Shown here piece by piece: positions 52,496 through 62,600 of a stretch of 64,000 nucleotides of DNA. The stretch is from Cupriavidus sp. D384 (GTDB taxonomy: Bacteria; Pseudomonadota; Gammaproteobacteria; Burkholderiales; Burkholderiaceae). A program made the position numbers and the translations under genes. Position 1 is the stretch's first letter. Every line of letters starts with the position of its first letter. Under the pieces are notes generated by a model that saw only the letters and a program-made list of their open reading frames with translations, ran no database searches and was not told where the DNA came from. Location: positions 1 to 64,000 of the forward strand of contig NZ_BBQI01000132.1 in assembly GCF_001652915.1 (NCBI RefSeq), read 5' to 3'.

Positions 52496-52867
52496 TTAGA
52501 CAGACCTGTCCTCCAGGCAGTCTGCGCCAGTCGGTGCTGACTGCTGTCGGACAGCCTGTTGCTTTCGATTGACGTCGTAGACCGTCAGCACGCCATGGGC
52601 CACCATGTCCAGCGCTGGGCGGGTATCGCCGTTCTTGTCAGTCCAAACCTTCGGTGTGAGCGTGCCAGACAGGGCAACGGAATCGCCGTCATCCAGCGCG
52701 AGCAGTGCTGCCCGTACTTCGTCGCTAAACGCAATGACGTTGACGAACAGCGATTCGCCGTCGCCGCTGGGGGCGAGCACCTTGGCTGTGACATACGTCG
52801 TACCGCCTTGCCCTTGGCGCTCTGCGGACTTTCCGTAGACCTTGCCGCCAATCAGACCATCAATCAT
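52496..52867 (-). CDS. Single-stranded DNA-binding (OB-fold) protein
   Basis: 123 residues, with an OB-fold pattern in 1-100: MIDGLIGGKVYGKSAERQGQ, YVTAKVLAPSGDGESLFVNV, SGTLTPKVWTDKNGDTRPAL. This resembles plasmid and accessory SSB-like proteins. The C-terminal acidic DDIPF-type tip of chromosomal SSB is absent. Usually encoded on mobile or secondary replicons. No partner gene is adjacent. A hairpin with GGGCG and CGCCC arms lies about 20-35 bases upstream. Confidence 0.75.
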   Translation of the reverse strand: MIDGLIGGKVYGKSAERQGQGGTTYVTAKVLAPSGDGESLFVNVIAFSDEVRAALLALDDGDSVALSGTLTPKVWTDKNGDTRPALDMVAHGVLTVYDVNRKQQAVRQQSAPTGADCLEDRSV

Positions 52868-53148
52868 TCTTCACCTCGCTATCCCGGGCGACTATCGCCC
52901 AGGCTCAAATTTCGCGGCAGCCTACCACGCTCAACGATTCTTCCGGTCCTCTGCCTGTCGTTTGGGCAAAGACGCTCCCGGCTCCGGTATCTGGCCGCGA
53001 TCCATACCCCACTAAAGTTGGGTTGAGGATGTGATTGGAACAGCCGTTCTGCAAGCGGTAGTGCCAAATCTTGCTCGTCAACTACGCGGCAGGGCAGACA
53101 AAAACCAAACAGGACCTATCGCCGAGGCCGTAGGGAATGGGGACACGA

Positions 53149-54708
53149 ATGACGTTCATCGGCAACATGAAGATTGGCAAGCGGCTGGCTCTTGGCTTCG
53201 CCCTGATTCTGGCATTTTCCATTGCAATTACCGCTATCGCCATCTGGCGGCTCGACAACGTCGCAGCCGCGACGCGCGAGATGATGAATGAGCCGCTCCT
53301 GAAGGAGAGACTGATTGGTGACTGGTATGCCAATCTGGCATCGGGCATCCGACGCACTAGCGCAATCGCGAAGAGCAGTGATCCTGCGCTGGGCCCTTAT
53401 TTCGCCGAAGAGGCAGCGGCGTCGTCCAAGAGTTCAGGCGAACTTCAGAAAAAAGTGGAAGCCCTGATTTCCTCTGAAGAAGAAAGGGCGCTTTTCGGAA
53501 AGATCGGCGAATCGCGGAAGGCCTACCTGAGTTCTCGCGATGAGATCAACAAGGCCAAGGCGGCTGGGAATGTCGATGAAGCCACGCGTATTCTGGACAA
53601 GGTGTTCACCCCGGCGGCGAACACCTACCAAGGCACCATGCGCGAGCTGGTTGAAGTGCAGCGACGCACGATTGACGATACCGCCAAGGCGATTGATGGC
53701 GTTGCCGCCAAGAGCCGCGCGCTATTGCTCGTGCTCGAAGGACTCATTCTGCTGCTCGGGATCATCTGTGCATACTTCCTGACGCGCAGCATCAGCCGTC
53801 CGCTGGCAGTGGCTGTCAGCGTGTCGCGTCGCGTGGCCGATGGTGACTTGTCCAGCGAGATCGTGGTCACATCCAGTGACGAGACCGGTGAGCTGCTGCA
53901 AGCGCTGAAGGACATGAATGACAAGCTCGGAGGCACGGTCGGCAATATCCGATCGGCCAGTGTGGCGGTCGCCAGCGCCGCCGGGCAAATTGCATCCGGC
54001 AATCTGGATCTGTCTTCCCGCACCGAGGAGCAGGCTGCTTCGATTGAGCAGACTGCGGCCAGTATGGTCGAGCTGACGGAAACGGTGAATCAGAATGCCG
54101 ACCATGCGCGTCAGGCGACTTCCCTTGCCGGAAGTGCCAGGGAAATGACGGAGTCCGGGCGTTCCGATGTGGCCGCGATGGTGCAGACGGTTGGTGAGGT
54201 GAACGCCGAGTCGAAGAAGATCGCAGAGATCACCGGCATGATTGAAGGCATCGCATTTCAGACGAATATCCTGGCGCTCAATGCTGCAGTAGAGGCGGCA
54301 CGTGCCGGTGAGCAAGGTCGAGGCTTCGCGGTGGTCGCCGGCGAGGTACGATCGCTGGCGCAAAGGGCGTCTGGCGCAGCCAAGGAAATCAAGGAGCTGA
54401 TTGAGGCATCAACCTTGAAGGTGCAAGTTGGTGCTCAGCAGGCCGAGGGTGTCAGTGCCGCGATGGAACGGATTAGTACGGCAATCGAGCGCGTCTCGGA
54501 CATCATCGGCGAGATTTCCGCGGCGTCCGACGAGCAGAGCAAGAACCTTGAACAGGTGAGTGTTGCCATTGCCCAGATTGACCAGGCGACGCAGCAAAAT
54601 GCAGCGCTGGTCGAGGAGTCCTCCGCAGCCGCACAGGCGCTGCGCGAGCAGGCCGTCGGTATGAAGGACGAGGTGATGTATTTCAAGACCGCAGGCCAAT
54701 TCGCGTAA
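53149..54708 (+). CDS. Methyl-accepting chemotaxis protein
   Basis: Transmembrane chemoreceptor of 519 residues. A first helix (KRLALGFALILAFSIAITAIAIW), a four-helix-bundle periplasmic domain (about 35-190) and a second helix (LLLVLEGLILLLGIICAYFL) come first. A HAMP domain and a cytoplasmic signalling domain follow; its hairpin tip reads EGIAFQTNILALNAAVEAARAGEQGRGFAVVA in two parts. No C-terminal pentapeptide tether. The start is uncertain: 53137 and 53167 are alternatives to 53149, which has GGGGAC upstream. An orphan receptor with no chemotaxis genes nearby. The ligand is unknown. Confidence 0.92.
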   Translation: MTFIGNMKIGKRLALGFALILAFSIAITAIAIWRLDNVAAATREMMNEPLLKERLIGDWYANLASGIRRTSAIAKSSDPALGPYFAEEAAASSKSSGELQKKVEALISSEEERALFGKIGESRKAYLSSRDEINKAKAAGNVDEATRILDKVFTPAANTYQGTMRELVEVQRRTIDDTAKAIDGVAAKSRALLLVLEGLILLLGIICAYFLTRSISRPLAVAVSVSRRVADGDLSSEIVVTSSDETGELLQALKDMNDKLGGTVGNIRSASVAVASAAGQIASGNLDLSSRTEEQAASIEQTAASMVELTETVNQNADHARQATSLAGSAREMTESGRSDVAAMVQTVGEVNAESKKIAEITGMIEGIAFQTNILALNAAVEAARAGEQGRGFAVVAGEVRSLAQRASGAAKEIKELIEASTLKVQVGAQQAEGVSAAMERISTAIERVSDIIGEISAASDEQSKNLEQVSVAIAQIDQATQQNAALVEESSAAAQALREQAVGMKDEVMYFKTAGQFA

Positions 54709-54873
54709 GGGCGAAGCGGGTTGAACTGCCCGGGTTTGCGCCACGCACCTTCCCGGGCGGCTATCGGGTAGGCCAAGGTTACAACTGGTTTGGAGGTTCC
54801 TGACGCCTTATGGCACTTTCGAGACCAGTCAACATCGTCCACGCCTTGGCCGTCCGTACGCACGAAGTCGTCG
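54709..54873. terminator. Convergent intergenic region with possible hairpin
   Basis: Arms GCCCGGG and CCCGGGC, about 17 bases apart, lie between the convergent chemoreceptor and TpsB genes (around 54729-54759). There is no T-run, so terminator activity is doubtful. Confidence 0.3.
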
Positions 54874-56628
54874 TCAGAATCCCGCGACGACCTGGAAGTG
54901 CACGCGCTGGTGCCGCTGCAGGTCGGCGCGGTCATTGAAGCCGTATCCATAGGCCAGCCGTGCCGTCAAATACTTGCCATAGTTGAGGTCGAAGCCAAGA
55001 CCGGCGCTGGTCAGGCTGGTGAGGCCGCCGTCGGTGCCCGGCGGCGCGTATGCCTTCACCGCGCCATGATCGACGAAAATGAATGCGCTTAGGCCCAGCG
55101 AGCGGCTGTCCGGCGCAGTGCTGCCATACAGCCGGCGGTGCAGTTCGGCCGACAGCGTGTAGCCGTTGTAGCCGCCCAGCGCGGCGCTGTCGTAGCCGCG
55201 CACCGATCCGTCGCCGCCGATGAAGAACTGTTCGCTGCTGGGCAGCAACTGGTCGCGCGTCCATTGGAAGCTGCCGCCCACCTGCAGCGAGAGTGCCGCG
55301 CCGAGGTCGTGCAAGTGGCGCGCATAGCCGCGCACCAGCCGGAAATCCTGCCAGTCGGTGCTGGCATTGCGGCCTTCGCCGGTGGCAAAGCTCAGTTGCG
55401 CGAAGGTGAAGTTGCCGTCGGTGCCGGCGCGCATGTCGACCCCCACGGCGGTGGTGTTGGTCTGGTTATGCGATAGCTCGATCGGATCGATGCGGCTGTC
55501 CGAATCCTGCCGCTTGTGCGAGACGGTCAGGTCGAGCTGCACCGCCTGCACGAACAGCAGCGGCTGGCGCAGGCCGAACAGGTTGGTGCGCGAGGTGCCC
55601 TCGATGCCCAGCGACGCGAACGGGCCATTCCTGATCTTGGTCTCGTCGTGGAAATAGCCGTAGGACAGGCGCGTGCCCCAGGGGGTGACCGGTACGCTGT
55701 AGTTCACGGAGCCGCCGCGATAGCCTTCGGCGGCCGCGCCACTCAGCGTGAGCTCATCGCGCCATCCGAGCAGGCTGCGGTTGGTGTAGATGGCGCCAAA
55801 GCGCGTTTCGCCGGTATAGCGGCTGCCGCCGTTGTCCGTATACGCGCGCACGCTCTGTCGCTCGGGCTCGGTGGCCACCAGCACGATGTCCGTGGCTCCG
55901 GTGTCCTGTCCCGGTTCCAGTTGGGCGCGCAACTGCATCTCATTGGTCCGATTGAAGCGCTCCAGGTCGGCCTCCAGCGTAGGCAGGTCCACCAGCGTGC
56001 CGGGCGCCTGACCCGCGCGCCAGCGGATATAGCGGTCGGCGGTCGACGCATTGCCTTCGATGCGCACCGCGCCCACGCGACCCTCCACCAGGCGAATTTG
56101 CACCACGCCCGTGGTGACCTCCTGCGGCGGAATCACCGCCATGGCCGTGGCGATGTTGCGCGCCCGGTATTGCGCGTTGATGGCGGCCACCAGTTCGCGC
56201 AGTTCGGCCAGCGACACCTCGCGGCCCTCGTATGGCGCAGCCAGTTCGCGCAGCAGCGATTCGGGCAGGATGGCCGATGGCGTGAACGCAATCTGCCTGA
56301 CCTGGAAGCGGATCGTGGCGTCCTGGCCCAAAACGTCAGGCGCCGGCTTCTGCTCGATCAGCTTGTCTGGCGCGGGCACATCAGGCTCGGTGCGTCGACG
56401 AATGCGCTGCTCGTTCTCGATGGCCTGCCGCTGGATCACGGCTGGGTCGGCAGCCGGTGGTACGGGCACGGGCGGCACCTGCGCGCCGGCCTGCCGCACG
56501 GGCAGCGTACCGAGTGCCGCGGCCAGCGCCACCGGCGCCAGCGTGAAGGTTGGCGCGGCGCGACGCGACAGCAATCTGTTGAGCATGCTTGAAAAGTCTG
56601 GGATACGGAACGAGGGGATGCGCGTCAT
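54874..56628 (-). CDS. TpsB outer-membrane transporter (ShlB/FhaC/HecB family)
   Basis: 584-residue two-partner secretion porin. A signal region (FTLAPVALAAALGTLPVRQAGAQ) and a Pro-rich segment precede two POTRA domains (about 75-230; FRVRQI-type start FQVRQIAFTPSAILP). A 16-strand barrel follows, with VRGYDSAALGGYNGY as the conserved VRGY loop and a final phenylalanine (VVAGF). I chose ATG 56628: its ATGA overlaps the stop of the large exoprotein gene, giving translational coupling. It exports that exoprotein. Confidence 0.92.
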   Translation of the reverse strand: MTRIPSFRIPDFSSMLNRLLSRRAAPTFTLAPVALAAALGTLPVRQAGAQVPPVPVPPAADPAVIQRQAIENEQRIRRRTEPDVPAPDKLIEQKPAPDVLGQDATIRFQVRQIAFTPSAILPESLLRELAAPYEGREVSLAELRELVAAINAQYRARNIATAMAVIPPQEVTTGVVQIRLVEGRVGAVRIEGNASTADRYIRWRAGQAPGTLVDLPTLEADLERFNRTNEMQLRAQLEPGQDTGATDIVLVATEPERQSVRAYTDNGGSRYTGETRFGAIYTNRSLLGWRDELTLSGAAAEGYRGGSVNYSVPVTPWGTRLSYGYFHDETKIRNGPFASLGIEGTSRTNLFGLRQPLLFVQAVQLDLTVSHKRQDSDSRIDPIELSHNQTNTTAVGVDMRAGTDGNFTFAQLSFATGEGRNASTDWQDFRLVRGYARHLHDLGAALSLQVGGSFQWTRDQLLPSSEQFFIGGDGSVRGYDSAALGGYNGYTLSAELHRRLYGSTAPDSRSLGLSAFIFVDHGAVKAYAPPGTDGGLTSLTSAGLGFDLNYGKYLTARLAYGYGFNDRADLQRHQRVHFQVVAGF

Positions 56629-59600
56629 TCGGCCACGCATGTGGTGTCATCGGGGCGGCAGGGCGCCAGCAGCATCCGCTCGATGGTCCAGCTTCCGGAT
56701 GCCGATGCCGGGGTGCCGGGCGACGCGGCGCGCGCGGTCCACGATGCCGAGGCAAGGTCGCCCAGGCCAACCGGGATGCCGGTCATCGCGATCAGTTGCG
56801 CCGGCTGGGCCGCCGCCGGACGCGGGCTGCCATCCGGGTCGGGACGTGGCACGGCATTGGCGCGCGTGGTCATTTCCGCGCCCGCGTCGCGCAGGCTGAC
56901 GTTCTCGCCGGCCGGCGTACGGGTGCGGAAGGCTGGCTCCCGCAGCACCACGAAGGCATCGGTCGTCACCAGGTTGCCGTTCATATTGAGTGCGAAGCGG
57001 GTGGTCGGCGCGTAAAGCTGCACGTCGTATGGCCGTGGCTGAACGCTGCGGTTGTCCATCAGCACGCGCATGGCCTCGTTGCTGAAGACGAACTGGTCCA
57101 GCACACGCCCCTTCGCAATATCGAGCGCGCCGCCGCGCATGGCCAACTGGCCGCCAGCCGTCCACAGCCTCCCGAAGTTGGCGCCTGCGGTGCTGTCGAT
57201 CGTCAGGTCGATCCGCTCGGCGAGCGCGCCGCTGTCGGTATCCACCGCAGTGGCGGCAAGGCCGTTCGTACCGGTGGCTGCCAGTGTCAGCGGCGTGGCG
57301 GGGTCCGTGGCACGTACGTTGGCGACGATGGTGCGCCCGCCAAACGCGGCACGCTGTTGGGCGCGGGCCTCGTCGACGCGCAGCGCGTTACCTGCCGACA
57401 GCGTCATTGTGTTGGCCTGCACCGCATTGGCGTGCAGGTCGTGCCCGGCAGCGGCCTGCACCTCGGCCGTGGCGGACAGCCTGCCGACGTTGAGATCGCC
57501 ACCGGCGGCAAGCTGCGCGCTGCCCGCCGTGATCTGCGTGGCCGTCAGCGTATCGGCCGCCTGCAGGACGAGGGCGTCGGACGATGCGTCATCCACCCGC
57601 AGACTTCCGCCGCTCGTGACGCGGGCGGGGCCGTTGCTCGCCAACTGGCCGATTGCCACATCGCCGCCGATATCGGCGGACAGCGCCCCTGCCTGCAGGT
57701 TCGCGGCAGTCAGCGTGCCGCCGATACGCAACGCGGCGTTACTCGCGACCGTCAACTGGTGCAGCGCGGCGTTGCCGGCGACGGCCAGCTCGGCGGAGCC
57801 GCTGGCGAGGCGCCCGCCCGCGAGCGAACCGGCGATATCGAGCGCGGCATGGCCGGCGGCTGTGACGGACATCGTGTCCAGGTTGCCCAGCGCGGCGAGG
57901 GCGAGGTTGCGGCCGCTGCGTGCATCGAGTGACGACGTGACGATCTCCAGCGCGTCGTCCGCACCAATACTGCCGTCCGCCGCCAGCACGATGCCGGCGC
58001 CCGGTGCACGCGTCGCCAGGTTGATGCCGTCACCATTGGCGTCAGTGATATTGCCGCCAGCGGTAAGGCGGATGGCGTCCGCCGCGGTGGCTGCGGCTGT
58101 CAGCTGGCCGAGGGCCATGTCGCCATTGGCAACCGCGTCGATACGCCCGGCCGCCTCGGCGGCGGCGCCATCCGCCATCGTCACGGATTCGCCTTGCAGG
58201 AACAGGCCGCCGGCCGCGCGGACGTTGCTGCTGGCCGCGAAGACCAGCCCGCGCGCGCTGTTCAGCGCCACCTCGGTGCCGACGACCGTGCCATACAGCG
58301 TCAGGTTGCCGCCCGCCGCCGCGATGCCGACGTCGCCGCCTGCGACGATGTCGCCCAGTGCCAGCGCCCGCTGGTCGCTACCGAGGAAGATCCCTTGCAA
58401 CGCGGTGGCCGTCACATTGCCATCGGCGAGTACCGTCAGCGCGAGCGGGTTGACGCTGCTGCCAATCGCTCCGGCCGCCTGCAACGCCAGCGATCCGGCC
58501 TGGATGGCCTGCAGCCGGTCCGGGCCCCGCACGTCGACGATGTTGCCGGCACGGGCCGACAGCGACACCGCGCCGGGCGAGTAGATTTCCGCCACGTTCA
58601 GATCACCGGCAAGCTGCGCGACGTGTACGCCGAGCCCGCCACGCGCGGTCAGCGTGCCGCCGTCGGCAATCTGCGTGGTCAGCGGATTGGCGGCAGTGCC
58701 CACGCCGCCGTCGGCGGCCTCCAGTACCACGCTGCCGCCTTCAAGGTTCGGACGCGCCGGATCTGTTGCCACGCTGTAGATACCGCCCGCGCCCTTGACA
58801 CGGATCGTGTCGCCCGCTTTCACCGCGTCGATATTGAGGTCGGTCTCGGACCCGAGGTAGACGTGTGTGCCCGCCGTGATCGAGATGGCACCGGTACTGG
58901 CCACGTCGACGTCGTCGCGCTGGAGGATGCGCAACTGCCCGTTGGCCAGCACGGCCACGTCATCGGCCTCGGCCGTCGCCAGCGCTTCGCGCTGCGCCTG
59001 CGTCAGCGTGGCGCCAGCCGTGGAGGCGTCGATCAGGACTTCGCCCTTCAGCGTGCCGACGCCGCCATTGCGCGCCACCAGCGAGACATTGCGGGCCTCG
59101 ATATTGGGTTGCTCGATCTGCGTCTCGGTATCGGTGGTGGTCTTGTTGTAGACCGCACGGCTGATGCCGTACTTGAGTTCGTTGGCCGTCCACGTGGCGC
59201 CGGTGGTCACCGACGCCTTGTCCTCGGCGGTGACGTAGCCGGCGTAGGTAAAGCCAGCCTGGTACTGCTGCGTCAGGTCGCTGGCCGTGCCGTCGGCAGT
59301 GGTCAGATGGCTGAAGCGGGCGTGCAGCGCCTGTAGTTCGGGCGAGGCCGTGGCTGGATCGTAGGCATCAGCCACCAGCACCGGGTTGCCGTCCGGCCCC
59401 ACCACCTGGCGCAGGTTGCGCAGGTTCCAGTAGGTCTGGTACTCGCGGTCGCGCAGGCCAACCAGGCTGCGCAGCGCCTGGTCGGCGCTGGCCTGGGCAC
59501 CTTCGCCCAGCAACTGCATGTCGGTCCACAGCGATTCGAGCTGCGCCAGGGTCCGGGTGTCCCGCGTGCTGTTATCGTTGGCGTCGATGAAGCTGCCGTT

Positions 59601-62600
59601 GTCGAGCACGATGCTGACGTCGCGCCCGTGCGACACCACGCGGTTCAGACGCAGGTCGCCGTCGCGCTGGCTCAGGAAGATGTCGTTATTGGCCTGGGCA
59701 TCGAGCTTGCCGTTGACGCCGTCGGTCTGGATCTCCAGTGCCCGGGCCGCCGTGCCCAGCGTGCCGCCGCGTGCGATCAGGTTCAGCGAGGTACCGCGAA
59801 TGTCGGGCTGCCCGCCCGCCGCGGCGCGGCCTGCCAGGATCGACGCGTCGGCGTCGAGCGTGACGGTGCCGGCCCCGGTACCGATACGGCCGATCAGCAT
59901 GTCGCCGCTGCGCTCGCGCACCGACACGTCGCCCGTGACCGTGCTCGCGTTCAGCAGGCCGCCGTCCCGCACGTCCACCGAAATGGCATTGCCGTTGTTG
60001 CCAATGCCGGTGGCGGCCGACAGGTTCACGTCCTGGCCCACCACGACGGTGCGGTCCGCGGCATTGATGCTGCCGGCAGTGGAGGTGATGGAAGCCGTGC
60101 CGTTGCCTGCGTTGACCGTGCTGCCGATGACCACGTTGCCCTTGCCGGTCACGTTGACGCTGCCGGTGTCATGGCCAACGAACGAGATGCCGATGGCGTA
60201 GTCGGCCTTGACCGAGTGTTTGTGGAAGTCCTGTTTCTCGTACTGGTAGACGAAGATCTCGCTATCGCACCAGTAGGCGCCGCAGCCATACTTGCCGGTG
60301 TCGTAAGTCGACACATGCGTGGTGTCCTTGACCGTCCGGGTCTGGAACTCGTAGAGATAGGCGTCGTTCTCATGCGCAAGATCGCGGGTGACGAAGCCGG
60401 TACGATCATAGATCTGCTTGCCGCTCTCCAGCGCATACCAGCCCGTGCGCCAGGAGTCGCTGGAGTCGTCGCTGGCGCAGCCGTCGCCGCCGGCGCCGTA
60501 GCAGCCCTTGGTGGTGTAGTTGACCAGCTCGCGCTGGAACGTCTGCTTCTGGCCTGAGGTCCAGCCATACCGCAGGCCGGAAAGTGGCGTATAGGCGGTG
60601 GTGCGGCCTTCCCCCAGATTCGCGGTGGAGACCACCGCGCCGTCGCGCACGGTCTCCTGGGTGATCTGGTTGCCGATGCGCCGGTAGATCGTCGATGAGA
60701 GCGGCTGGCCGTCGAACAGCATCGCCGACGTGTCGGTGATCTTGATCGTGCCCTCGATGTTGCTGCCGACGTCGAGCGTGTTCAGGCGCACCGTGTAGTT
60801 GGTGTCGTTTTGCACGTTGATGCGGCCGTAGCCGTCCATCACGCGCAGTTCGCCGCCGCCGGTGTTCAGGATCTGGCCGGTCAGCTCCATGTAGCCGCCT
60901 TGCACGCGGACGTTGTCCAGCACGATTTCCTGCGAGACCGCGTCGTAGACCGCGTGGATCAGGCTGTCCGTGCCGGTCATCCGCACGCCGGACAGCTCGT
61001 AGCGGGTCTTGATGTCGCCCGGCTTGACGCCGGCCTTCAGCTGCTGGGCGTAGTCGGCGGCCGCATTGGCGATCTGTGCCGCGATGCTGGTGCCGCCGGT
61101 GCGCTCCGCGTCGAGCACGATCGACCAGTCCGGCAGGCCCGCCTGCACCAGTCCGTTGATATTGAGCACGCGCGCGTTCAGGAACACGTTGTTGCCGGCA
61201 ATGATGCCCACGCCGCTGGCCAGCGGAATCGCCCCCGGATTGGCGGTCTCGATTGTGCCGCTCGGGTTGGGCCAGTTGGCGGGGTCGGTGCCATAGCGCA
61301 GGGAGTAGTCGCGGTACTTCGCTTCGAGCGCCTGCGCCACGGCGTCCCAGGTGGCCGACGGATCGCCCGCCACGTGGAAGTAGCCGTCCGTCGGGGACAT
61401 CACGAAGTCGCGGCCCGCCGTGATGCTGACGGTCTGGCCCAGGATGCGGCTGCCCGCCATCGTGCCGTTGCCCTGCTGGCCATTCTTGACCAGCACACTG
61501 CCTTCCTTGCTCTCGATGGTGATGTTGCCGCCCAGGTTCAGCACGTCGCCGGTGATCAGCAGGTCTGGCGATTGGGCATTTGCGTCGCCGGTGTTCAACG
61601 CCTGGTAGCGTTGCGTCACGTTGATCGCCGGCTTGCCGCTGGCTGTGCCCGTAACCAGCGTGCCGCTACCCGCGTTTTCCTGGCCCAGGTTGCGCTGGGT
61701 GATGTCGGCAAGCGTGGTGACCGATGCATTGTTGAAGGTCACATGTCCAGCCTGGTCCTCGGGGATCTCCAGCTTGGAGACCTGAAGGTAGCGGTTGCTC
61801 GACGAGTCGATGTTGATCAGCGCATCGCCGGGCGCATTGACCTTGCCGGTTGCCGCCACGGTCAGCACGTCGGCCTTGACGTTGACGTCGCCGCCGCTGG
61901 CGTAGACCGGGTCCACCGCGATCACCTTGACGGTTTTGGACGAGACGCCGCCAAACGCCGCCAGTTCCTGCTGCAGGCGCGAAATCTCGGCGTCGATCTG
62001 CGCCACGAAGGCGTCGCCGGCCGCCGCGTACTGCTGGCGCGCCCGCGTGTAGGCATCGATCTCCGCCTGCAGGTTCGCCACGAGGTCCATTGTGGTCTCG
62101 CGGAAGGTGATGCCTTCTGACTGCTCGAGCACCTTCAGCGAGCCATCGGCGGCGTCTTCCACGCGCAGGATCTGCTTGTTCTGGATGCCTGCCTGCACAT
62201 TACCGGCGATGTTCACGCGGTTCGCGACATCGGTCTTGCTGGAGCCGCCTTCGATGTCCAGCGAGACGTCGCCGCCGCCGAACAGGTTCGAGAAGAAGCT
62301 GCCCACCGCGGCCGCCGCCTCGCGCCACAGGTCCTTGCCCACGCCCTTGCCGTCGGCCAGCAGGTTGCCGCGTTCGGCATAGAGGTTGACGTCTTTGACG
62401 CTGCGCACGGCGGCACCGTCGGCCACGTCGATGCGGCCCTGGATGTCGATCGCGGCGTCGGCATTCGGGTCGGTCTGCACCGGCACGATCGACTTGTTGA
62501 ACAGGTCGGTGCGGGCCACCGCGCGTACGGCGTTGGCATTGCCGTCTGCATCGGAACCCACCAGCAGGTTGACGTTGCCGTCGGCGCGAATCGCCGCACC

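Noticed and set aside
56587..56640. Alternative TpsB starts at 56640 and 56586
   Set aside because: ATG 56628 overlaps the upstream stop as ATGA, the usual coupling arrangement; the others lack this or a ribosome-binding site.
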